Positions 35,063-42,993 of a DNA stretch of 64,000 nucleotides are shown piece by piece. A model generated the notes under the pieces. It saw only the letters and a list, made by a program, of their open reading frames with translations, was not told where the DNA came from and searched no databases. Made by a program: the position numbers and the translations under genes. Source of the stretch: an uncultured Sphingomonas sp. GTDB lineage: Bacteria; Pseudomonadota; Alphaproteobacteria; Sphingomonadales; Sphingomonadaceae. Positions within the stretch are counted from its first letter, which is position 1. Every line of letters starts with the position of its first letter. The stretch is from assembly GCF_913778135.1 (NCBI RefSeq), contig NZ_CAJYVU010000020.1:1-64000 (forward strand). The letters are read 5' to 3'.

Positions 35063-36670
35063 CTATTCCTTCGACTTCGCCCGCGTGTAGGCCGACGCTG
35101 CATTGCCCGGTGTGGGCACAGTCAGCGGCAGGTCTTCCCACCCGCCACCCAGCGCCTTGTAGAGCGACAGCAGGTCGCGGCGCAGGTTGCCGTTGCTCTC
35201 CGCCACCTGATCCTCCGCCGACAGCACCGACTGCCGCGCGGCGAGCACGTCACCGAAATCGGTCAAGCCGCTGCGCCAGCGCGCCTCGACCGAACCGACC
35301 GCGCGCCGCGCATCGGTCAGCCCGGCAACCAACACGGTGCGCCGGTCCTGTTCGGTGCGGATGCGGATCAGCGCGTCCTCGGTATCGCGCAGCGCCATCA
35401 ACACCGTGCGGCGATATTGCGCATAGGCCTCGTCGGCAGCGGCCTGCCGGATCGCGACCTGTCCCTTGCGCCGCCCGAAATCCAGCACGGGGAAGGTCGC
35501 ATTCGCCGCGCCGGTCAGCTGCAAACTGTCCCCAGTGAACAGGTTGGACAGCGCGGTGGAGATGAGCTGCGCCATCCCGGTCAGGCTGAACTTCGGGTAT
35601 AGATCGGCGACCGCGACGCCGATGTCGGCGGTCGCGGCGGCCAGGTTGCGCTCGGCCGCGCGAACGTCGGGGCGGCGGCGCAGCAGCTCGCTCGGCAACC
35701 CCGGCGGTACCGCGGGCGGCACCGATAGTGCCGGGCGGGGACGCGACAGCTCGACGATCAGTGCGTCGGGCGTCTGCCCGGTCAGCACCGCGATCGCGTG
35801 CATCTGCGCCTTGCCCTCCGCGACGATCGGGCCGATCGCAGCCTGCGCGCTGGCGAGCTCGGCGCGCTGTCGCACATAGTCTCCTTGCGCGATCAACCCG
35901 GCGCGGCTTGTGTCGGCGGCGATCTTCAGATTGCCTTCCTGCCGCGCGACCTCGTTCCGCGCAATCGCCTCGCGCTCCTGCAGGCTGCGCAGTTGCAGGT
36001 ACGCGTCCGCGGTTTCGGCGACGAGCGACAGTTGCGCGTCGCGTGCGTTCCACACCGCGGCTTCCGTGCGCGCGCGCGACCCCTCGACCTGACGCGTCAC
36101 GCCGCCGAACAGGTCGAGTTCCCAGCTGGCGTCGAAGCCGGCCGAATAGGTCTGGATCGAGCTGCCGGGTGAGCTGATCCCGCCACCTGACCCGCCGCTG
36201 CCGGAACCACCACCGCCAGCACCACCGCCAGAACCGCCACCACTCGCACCGCCGCCGCCGGCACCGCCGCCCGAGCCACCGCCGAACAGGCTGGCGAGCG
36301 AAGCCAATCCTGCGTTCTTGCTGAACCGCTGATAGGTGGTGCCTGCCTGCGCGTTGACCTGCGGCAGATAGGCGGCGCGGGCGACGCGTTCCTGCGCGCG
36401 CGCCTGCTGGATGCGCGCTACCGCGACCGCGATATCGGGGCTCTGCGCCAGCGCGGTGTCGATCAGCCGGTCGAGTTCGGGATCGCGGTACTGGTGCCAC
36501 CATCCCGACAGAACCGGCGCGGGCTGCGTGTCGGTCACCGCCTCGCCGAAGCGGGCAGGGGCGCTCGCTTCGGGCGGGCGATAGTTCGGGCCGACGGTAC
36601 ATCCGGCCAGCGTAATCCCGGCCATCGCCGCCAACAGCGCCAGCGATCTCATCCTCGTTGCGCGCGTCAC
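35063..36670 (-). CDS. Efflux transporter outer membrane subunit (NodT family lipoprotein)
   Basis: GITLAGCTVGPNYRPPEA, LPSELLRRRPDVRAAERNLAAATADIGVAVADLYP; long Gly/Ser insert. Confidence 0.92.
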   Translation of the reverse strand: MTRATRMRSLALLAAMAGITLAGCTVGPNYRPPEASAPARFGEAVTDTQPAPVLSGWWHQYRDPELDRLIDTALAQSPDIAVAVARIQQARAQERVARAAYLPQVNAQAGTTYQRFSKNAGLASLASLFGGGSGGGAGGGGASGGGSGGGAGGGGSGSGGSGGGISSPGSSIQTYSAGFDASWELDLFGGVTRQVEGSRARTEAAVWNARDAQLSLVAETADAYLQLRSLQEREAIARNEVARQEGNLKIAADTSRAGLIAQGDYVRQRAELASAQAAIGPIVAEGKAQMHAIAVLTGQTPDALIVELSRPRPALSVPPAVPPGLPSELLRRRPDVRAAERNLAAATADIGVAVADLYPKFSLTGMAQLISTALSNLFTGDSLQLTGAANATFPVLDFGRRKGQVAIRQAAADEAYAQYRRTVLMALRDTEDALIRIRTEQDRRTVLVAGLTDARRAVGSVEARWRSGLTDFGDVLAARQSVLSAEDQVAESNGNLRRDLLSLYKALGGGWEDLPLTVPTPGNAASAYTRAKSKE

Positions 36671-38241
36671 GCGGCGCCCTCCTTTGCCTTGCCCTGCCGC
36701 AGGAAGATGGCGAGCGGCGTCACCAGCAGCACGAAGATCATGAAGCCGTGGAACACGTCGATGTACGACAGCACCTGCGCCTGCTCGCGCACCTGTTGCA
36801 TCAATGCCGACAGCGTCGTCATGCTCTGGTCCCCACCCGTTCCCCCCACGGTGCGCGACAGCTGGTTGACGCCCTCGACATAACTGGGGTTGAGCGGGTT
36901 CAGCCCCTCGACGATGCGATCCTGGTGGTATTGCCCGCGCGAGATCAGGATCGCCTGCGCGACGCCGATTCCGATGCTGCCGCCCAGATTGCGCGCGACA
37001 TTGAGCAGCGCGGAGGCGTCGCTGGTCTGGTCGGGCTTCAAGCCCACATAGGCGGCGGTGTTGATCGGTACGAACAGGAACGGCAGCCCGACCGCGGAAA
37101 TCAGCCGCGCGGTCGATGCTTGTCCGAACGTCAGCTCGCTGTTCCAGCCCGACATGTACCAGAGCGATGCCGCTTGGAGCAGCAATGCGGGCATCAGCAG
37201 GAACCGCGTATCGACCTTGCCCGTCAGCGTGCCGACGACCGGCATCGCGACCAGCGTCGCGATCCCGCCGACCGTCAGCGCGAGCCCGGCGCTGGTCGCG
37301 TTATAGTTGAAGACCTCCTGCAGCATTTGCGGGATCAGCGTGGTGGTGCCGAACAGCACCGCGCCCGTCGTCGTCATGAAGAGCAAGGTGATCGAGAAGT
37401 TACGATTGGCGAGCAGCTTCAGATTGACGATCGGATCCTTGCGCGCGAGCTCCCACCAGACGAGGAACGCGAGCGAGACGGCGACCGTGACTGCCAGGCC
37501 AAGGATGAAGGTGCTCTCCAGCCACGCATCGCGCTCACCGCGATCGAGGATCAGCTCGAGCCCGCCCAGCCCCAGCACCACAAGGGCGAAGCCGATATAA
37601 TCGACCCGCAGGCCGCGCCGCAGCCGCTGGCGCCGCTCCTTCTGCAGAATTTCGGGCTCGATCACGAACGTGTTGACGAGCAGCAGCGAGATGATGCCGA
37701 TCGGCACGTTGATCAGGAAGATCCAGTGCCATGAAATGTTGTCGGTGATGAAACCGCCCAGCGTCGGACCGAGCACGGGTCCGCAGACGACCACGACGCC
37801 GTAGGCGGCGAACGCGGCGCCGCGCTTCTCCGGCGGGAAGCTGTCGGCGAGGAAGCTCTGCTCCGACGGCGCAAGCCCGCCGCCGCCGATCCCTTGCAGA
37901 ATGCGCGCGAAGATTAGGAACGGAAGGTTGGGCGCGAACCCGCACATCAGCGACGACAGCGTGAACAACGCCACCGAGATCATGTAATAACGCTTGCGAC
38001 CAATCACGTCGGACAGCCAGCCCGAGATCGGAATTACGATCGCGTTTGACACGAGATAGCTCGTCAGCACCCAAGTCGCCTCGTCGCGGCTGGCGGCGAG
38101 CCCGCCCGCGATATGATCGAGGCTGACGTTCGCGATCGAGGTATCGAGCACCTCCATGAACGTCGCCAGGCTGATGACGCCGACGATCAGCCACGGGTTG
38201 CGATCACCCGCCGCCGAGCGTTCGTTGGTCCACCCGCTCAC
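36667..38241 (-). CDS. emrB: DHA2 family MFS transporter (EmrB-like)
   Basis: WLIVGVISLATFMEVLDTSIANVSLDHIAGGL, SGWLSDVIGRKRYY, GPVLGPTLGGFITDNISWHWIFLINVPIGI; start GTG 38241 inferred. Confidence 0.93.
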   Translation of the reverse strand: MSGWTNERSAAGDRNPWLIVGVISLATFMEVLDTSIANVSLDHIAGGLAASRDEATWVLTSYLVSNAIVIPISGWLSDVIGRKRYYMISVALFTLSSLMCGFAPNLPFLIFARILQGIGGGGLAPSEQSFLADSFPPEKRGAAFAAYGVVVVCGPVLGPTLGGFITDNISWHWIFLINVPIGIISLLLVNTFVIEPEILQKERRQRLRRGLRVDYIGFALVVLGLGGLELILDRGERDAWLESTFILGLAVTVAVSLAFLVWWELARKDPIVNLKLLANRNFSITLLFMTTTGAVLFGTTTLIPQMLQEVFNYNATSAGLALTVGGIATLVAMPVVGTLTGKVDTRFLLMPALLLQAASLWYMSGWNSELTFGQASTARLISAVGLPFLFVPINTAAYVGLKPDQTSDASALLNVARNLGGSIGIGVAQAILISRGQYHQDRIVEGLNPLNPSYVEGVNQLSRTVGGTGGDQSMTTLSALMQQVREQAQVLSYIDVFHGFMIFVLLVTPLAIFLRQGKAKEGAA

Positions 38242-38272
38242 GCCGCGCCCGCGCCGCTTGGCCGAGGTGCGA

Positions 38273-39565
38273 TCACGGCCGCACGGTGACGCGCGGCACG
38301 ACCGACATGCCCGGCCCGATCGCGTAATGCTGCCAATCGTTGTTGTTGAAGCGGATACGCACCGGCACGCGCTGCACGACCTTGACGTAATTGCCCGTCG
38401 CATTTTGCGGCGGCAGCAGTGCGAAGGCCTGTCCCGCGCCACGCTGGATCGATTCAACATGGCCGGCGAAATCGCGCCCCGGGAATGCGTCGATCTCGAT
38501 CCGCACGGGCAATCCGGCGCGCATCAGCGTCAGCTGCGTTTCCTTGAAATTGGCGGTGATCCACAGATCGTCGGGGACGATCGCCATCAACTGCTGCCCC
38601 GGCGCGACATAGCTGCCGAGATTGACCGAGCGGTTGACGACCTGTCCACTGATCGGCGCGCGAATGACGAGGTGGCGCACGGTGACGTCACTCTGCGCGA
38701 CGCGCGCTTCGGCCGCACGGCGTTGCGCGCGCGCCGCCTCGACCCGCTTGCGCGCGGTCAGCACGTCGGCTTGCGCAGAGCCGATCTGCTGCCGCGCGGC
38801 GCTGACCTGTGCCTGCGCACTCTGTGCCTGCGCGCGCGCCTGGTCGATCTGCGTCGGCGCGGCGGCAAGCGGGTCGAGCTGGCGCAGGGTCGCGTAGCGC
38901 CGATAATCGTCGGTTGCGCGGCGTGCCTCGGCGAGCGGTACCGCCGCCTGAGCGCGTGCCTGACGTACGCTGGCGAGCGCAGCGAGCACGCCGGCCTCGG
39001 CCTGCCTGATCTGCGCGTCGGCCTCGGAGATGCCCGCGACGGCCTCTGCTCGGGTCGCCTGCGCGGTGCCGGGTTCGATCACTGCGAGCAACTGACCGGC
39101 ACGAACATGGCTGTTGTCGCCGCGGTAGACCTGCGTCAGCTGCCCGCTTTCCTGCGCCGCGATCCGCACGATATGCGCGTCGATAAAGGCGTCGTCAGTT
39201 GATTCGAACCGGCGCGCGTGGAGCCAGTAGAGCACCCCGCCGATGATGAGCACTGCGGCGACGATCGCAACGACAATCCAGAAGATCGGACGCTTGTAGA
39301 GCGGCGGCTTGCCGTCATCCTCGTCTTCGTCGTCGCTGTCGTCATCGTCGTCGGATGAGTCATCATCGTCCGACTGCTCGTCGTCCTGCTTCTTTTTGCT
39401 GTCCTCGTCGGCGTCCGGATCGCGCTTTTTCTGATCGCCGTCGTCACCGCCGTCGTTCTTGGACGCTTTGTCCGACTGGTCGTCGTGCGTCTGCCCGCCG
39501 CGCTGTTCGTCCTTGCCCTCGTTCGTCGCGCCACCGTTGGCCGCGTCGTTGTCGTCCCCGCTCAA
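38273..39565 (-). CDS. emrA: HlyD family membrane fusion protein (EmrA-like) with extended acidic N-terminus
   Basis: RPIFWIVVAIVAAVLIIGGVLYWLHARRFESTDDAFIDAHIVRIAAQ; TTG start at 39565 preceded by AGGGGG (alternative GTG 39586). Confidence 0.87.
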   Translation of the reverse strand: MSGDDNDAANGGATNEGKDEQRGGQTHDDQSDKASKNDGGDDGDQKKRDPDADEDSKKKQDDEQSDDDDSSDDDDDSDDEDEDDGKPPLYKRPIFWIVVAIVAAVLIIGGVLYWLHARRFESTDDAFIDAHIVRIAAQESGQLTQVYRGDNSHVRAGQLLAVIEPGTAQATRAEAVAGISEADAQIRQAEAGVLAALASVRQARAQAAVPLAEARRATDDYRRYATLRQLDPLAAAPTQIDQARAQAQSAQAQVSAARQQIGSAQADVLTARKRVEAARAQRRAAEARVAQSDVTVRHLVIRAPISGQVVNRSVNLGSYVAPGQQLMAIVPDDLWITANFKETQLTLMRAGLPVRIEIDAFPGRDFAGHVESIQRGAGQAFALLPPQNATGNYVKVVQRVPVRIRFNNNDWQHYAIGPGMSVVPRVTVRP

Positions 39566-39639
39566 GCAAGCCCCCTGGATGCGCACCAACAAGCCTGCGC
39601 GACGGGATGACGGGCAGAACCTGATCTGTGTTGGTCGCT

Positions 39640-39664
39640 GAACGTCCGTATGTCGCGGACGTTC
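39640..39664. terminator. 9-bp stem / 7-nt loop hairpin downstream of halogenase gene
   Basis: GAACGTCCG-TATGTCG-CGGACGTTC. Confidence 0.5.
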
Positions 39665-39689
39665 CTCCCCTGTAACAATCCGTTGCGGG

Positions 39690-41180
39690 TCAGGCGGGGC
39701 AGTAATGTTGCAGGAACTGCTGATGCGGCGGCAGCGTCTGCACGGTCGCCGCGATCGAGCGGGTGAGGTCACCGAGCGACCCCTTCAACGCCTCCGCGCC
39801 GAGCAGGCTGGCGACGCGGTGGTGCGCGCGCGGACTGATGCCTTGACCCAGCATCACCGCGGCCCAGGAATCGATCCGGAACAGGTCGTCCTGCCCCTGC
39901 CACGCACCCGCACTCTCAGCGAACAGCGCGATCCGTTCCGCCAGCGTGTCGGGGATCGGCATCGCGCGCCGCTCGCGCCAGAACGGCGTGTCGTCACGCT
40001 CGGTCACGACATAGTGGAGGATGATGAAGTCGCGCACATGCTCCCACTCGTGTCGCGACTGCGCGTTGAAGCGCGTGGCGAGCGCGTCCCGGTCGTCACC
40101 GCGGAAAGGGAACAGCTGGATCAGCCGGATCGCCGCGTTCATGATCAGGTGGATGCTGGTCGATTCCAGCGGCTCGATGAACCCGCCGGCGAGGCCCAGC
40201 GCGACGCAGTTGCGGTTCCAGCTGCGGCGCCGCATGCCCGCGGTGAAGCGCAGTGGGCGCGGCTCGAACAAGGGCGCACCGTCCAGCCCGGCGAGCAGCG
40301 TCGCACGCGCCTCGTCGTCGCTCATGTGCGCGCTTGAATAAACGATGCCGTTGCCGACGCGCGATTGCAGCGGGATCTGCCAGCGCCAGCCCGCGCCGTG
40401 CGCGATCGCGCGGGTGTAGGGAACGGGCGCACTCACCGTCTCGGTCTGCACCGCCAGCGCGCGATCGGTGGCGAGCCATTCGCTCCAGTCGTCGTAGCCG
40501 GTCTTGAGCGCGCCTTCGATCAACAAAGCCCGAAAGCCGGTGCAGTCAATGAACAGGTCGCCCGCGATCCGCGCGCCGGATGCCAGCACCAGCGCGGCGA
40601 TGTCGCCGTTCTCACCAAGTTCGACGTGCTCGATTCGACCCTCGACGCGGGTCGCGCCCGCGCCCTCCGCCACCCCGCGCAGGAAGCGCGCATAGTCGGT
40701 CGCGTTCAGGTGATAGGCGTAGGCGAGCGATCCTTGCGCATCGAGCCCGAAGCGGCCCGCGGCGGCGGCCTGCTGTTCGAGCGAATAGTCGCCGTACGCG
40801 CCAGCGACGCCGTGCGCGCGCGCCTGGAGCCAGAAATGCTGAAAATCGGCGATCGCGACCGAACGGCCGACCTGCCCGAACGGGTGGAAATAGGCGTCAC
40901 CTTGCCGGCACCAGTTCTCAAACGAGATGCCGAGTTTGAACGTCGCCTGCGTTTGGCGCATGAACGCGGCCTCGTCCACGCCGATAAAGGCATGGAAACC
41001 GCGCGCGGTCGGGATCGTCGACTCGCCGACGCCGACGGTGCCGATCTCGTCCGATTCGACCAGCGTCACCTCGATCAGCTTGCCCAGTTGCCGGGTGAGG
41101 GCGGCAGCGGCGATCCACCCCGCGGTGCCGCCGCCGGCGATGACGACGCGGGTGGGCTGCGGCAGGTCGGTGTGGGTCAT
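39690..41180 (-). CDS. Flavin-dependent (tryptophan) halogenase family protein
   Basis: VVIAGGGTAGWIAAAALTRQL (GxGxxG-type), ATFKLGISFENW, GWRWQIPLQSRVGNGIVYSS (WxWxIP). Confidence 0.93.
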   Translation of the reverse strand: MTHTDLPQPTRVVIAGGGTAGWIAAAALTRQLGKLIEVTLVESDEIGTVGVGESTIPTARGFHAFIGVDEAAFMRQTQATFKLGISFENWCRQGDAYFHPFGQVGRSVAIADFQHFWLQARAHGVAGAYGDYSLEQQAAAAGRFGLDAQGSLAYAYHLNATDYARFLRGVAEGAGATRVEGRIEHVELGENGDIAALVLASGARIAGDLFIDCTGFRALLIEGALKTGYDDWSEWLATDRALAVQTETVSAPVPYTRAIAHGAGWRWQIPLQSRVGNGIVYSSAHMSDDEARATLLAGLDGAPLFEPRPLRFTAGMRRRSWNRNCVALGLAGGFIEPLESTSIHLIMNAAIRLIQLFPFRGDDRDALATRFNAQSRHEWEHVRDFIILHYVVTERDDTPFWRERRAMPIPDTLAERIALFAESAGAWQGQDDLFRIDSWAAVMLGQGISPRAHHRVASLLGAEALKGSLGDLTRSIAATVQTLPPHQQFLQHYCPA

Positions 41181-42208
41181 CGGTTCAAGCGTCCAAGCAG
41201 ATAGGCGCGCAGCTGTCGCGCCATGCCTTCGTCGATCGGCGCGAGCGGCCCGCGTGCGCCCGCGGGCAGGTGCGCCGCGACGCTTTCCGCATCACCGAAG
41301 ACGTAATGGTCGAACATCGCGCGCCACGCCGCCTTTTCCTGCGCCGGCCGTTCGCGCAGCGAGAGAAAGGCGTGGAGCATCGTGTCCATCGGCGTGTCCA
41401 TGAATGCAGGCGCGGCGTTCCACCAATAGTTCACCAGCACGTTGAACGCGTCGAGCGCCTCGACATGGTGCCACCAGAGCGCCGGGTAGACGAGCACGTC
41501 GCCCGGGTTCAGCTCCGCCACCTGACCCGCCGAGATTGCATCGGCGAAGCGCGGATAACGCGTCAGGTCGGGGGCGGCGAAATCGACCATGCTGACGACC
41601 TGACCGCCCGGCGTCGGAGCGAGCGGGCCGGGGTAGAGGTTGGCGACCTGCTCGGGCGGGAACAGGGTGAAGCGCCGGTGTCCGACCGCACAGACGGCGG
41701 CGTTGTTCGACTGATCGTAATGCGCCGAGGCGATCGTGCGATTGCCGATCCAGATGCTGGCGAGCGGGGGATGGTGCGCGAAGGTGTCGCCTTCGGTCGC
41801 CAGCTCATTCTCACGTCGGAAGCCGGGTAGATAAGTGTCGAGGTCGGTCGAGCCGAGATACAGCGATGACGCGTCCGTGCCAGCATCGGCGAGCACGCGA
41901 TCTAGGAACGCGCCGAGCGTCATCTGCTCGGCCGCGAAGTTCATCGCGGTGGCGGTGTCGTCGTAATGAAACCGACCGCGGATCGCAGGGGAGCCAACAT
42001 AGCCGGTCACGCGGTGCCCGGCGTCGAAGCGTCGCAGATAGTCGGCCGCTTGTTCCGCCGACGCGAGCCCCGCCCGTACGAGTGGCCAGTCGGCGGCGTA
42101 CCCGCGTAGGATCACAGGTTCGTTCAGCGCGATCAGCGCACCCGGATCGACGCGATCGCGCACCGCGACCTCACGCACGGCACGCGTCACGCGCGGCGTG
42201 TCAGCCAT
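41177..42208 (-). CDS. Cupin-like (JmjC/cupin_8) domain protein
   Basis: SIWIGNRTIASAHYDQSNNAAVCAVGHRRFTLFPPEQVANLYPGPL; NPGDVLVYPALWWHHVEALDAFNVLVNYWW. Confidence 0.92.
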   Translation of the reverse strand: MADTPRVTRAVREVAVRDRVDPGALIALNEPVILRGYAADWPLVRAGLASAEQAADYLRRFDAGHRVTGYVGSPAIRGRFHYDDTATAMNFAAEQMTLGAFLDRVLADAGTDASSLYLGSTDLDTYLPGFRRENELATEGDTFAHHPPLASIWIGNRTIASAHYDQSNNAAVCAVGHRRFTLFPPEQVANLYPGPLAPTPGGQVVSMVDFAAPDLTRYPRFADAISAGQVAELNPGDVLVYPALWWHHVEALDAFNVLVNYWWNAAPAFMDTPMDTMLHAFLSLRERPAQEKAAWRAMFDHYVFGDAESVAAHLPAGARGPLAPIDEGMARQLRAYLLGRLNR

Positions 42209-42902
42209 GCAGCTCCGCCTTGAGCTTGCGGTCGATCAGATGCCGCACGTTGCCGAGCGACGAGGCGATCCAGATCGCGGCACGCAGGTGGTCGGCGCGG
42301 TGCAGTCGCGCCAGCATGTCGCCGCCGAGCGCCGCGAGCCGCTCTGCATCGACCGTCCAGTGGTCGGGCAGATTGTAGCGGCGTCCCTCCGCCAGTTCGA
42401 GTTGCAGCGTCGCGGGGGTGAGCAGTCCGGCATCGGACAGCGCGGCGTAGAGCGCCTGCTCGTCCTGCAGCCCGGTGTAGATCCGCTGCAGCATCGCGGA
42501 CACGTGATCGAGCAGCGGGGCGTTGCCACCATGTTCGCGAAACACTGGCGCGCCATCTGAGTCGATGCGAAGGTGATCGTCCTCTACGTGGATCATCGGT
42601 TCGCCGTCGGCGTCGACACCGATTGAGAAGGGGCCGCGCGCGCGCGTCGCGGGCACGTAGCGCGCATCCCACTGTTCGCCCGATAGAAACACGTTCTCGT
42701 CCGGGTCGAGCCCGAGCAGCACGACGGCCAGGAATTGTCCGGCATCATCGCGGCGCAGCAGGATTGCGTATTCGCGCTGCGCTTCCTCGAACTCGGCGGG
42801 GAAGATGCGGGTTTGGTTGATCGCGTCGCCGTAGCGCGCGTGATGACCGACCGCGACGCGCAGGTCGCGGTGGTCGACGTTGTTGAGCAGGACGGCAGGC
42901 AT
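42201..42902 (-). CDS. SapC family protein
   Basis: FPAEFEEAQREYAILLRRDDAGQFLAVVLLGLDPDENVFL, RGPFSIGVDADGEPMIHVEDDH. Confidence 0.88.
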   Translation of the reverse strand: MPAVLLNNVDHRDLRVAVGHHARYGDAINQTRIFPAEFEEAQREYAILLRRDDAGQFLAVVLLGLDPDENVFLSGEQWDARYVPATRARGPFSIGVDADGEPMIHVEDDHLRIDSDGAPVFREHGGNAPLLDHVSAMLQRIYTGLQDEQALYAALSDAGLLTPATLQLELAEGRRYNLPDHWTVDAERLAALGGDMLARLHRADHLRAAIWIASSLGNVRHLIDRKLKAELHG

Positions 42903-42952
42903 GTGCGCTTCCTACCCCAACGCGATTTGGGTGAACAACGTGATTTGAGAGA

Positions 42953-42980
42953 ACGAGGCCGCCGGTGTCGGCGGCCTCGT
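42953..42980 (-). terminator. Strong hairpin between TonB receptor and sapC-like gene
   Basis: ACGAGGCCGCCG-GTGT-CGGCGGCCTCGT: perfect 12-bp stem, 4-nt loop, 14 nt past the receptor stop codon. Confidence 0.7.
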
Positions 42981-42993
42981 CGGTTTCGTCAGG

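Noticed and set aside
36097-36290. Gly/Ser codon repeats considered as a CRISPR or tandem repeat array
   Set aside because: Imperfect short GGN/AGC codon repeats inside a long in-frame gene, with no spacer structure.
39297-39490. GAC/TCG-rich tract considered as a non-coding microsatellite
   Set aside because: Stays in frame with the EmrA-like gene and is better explained as an acidic N-terminal extension.
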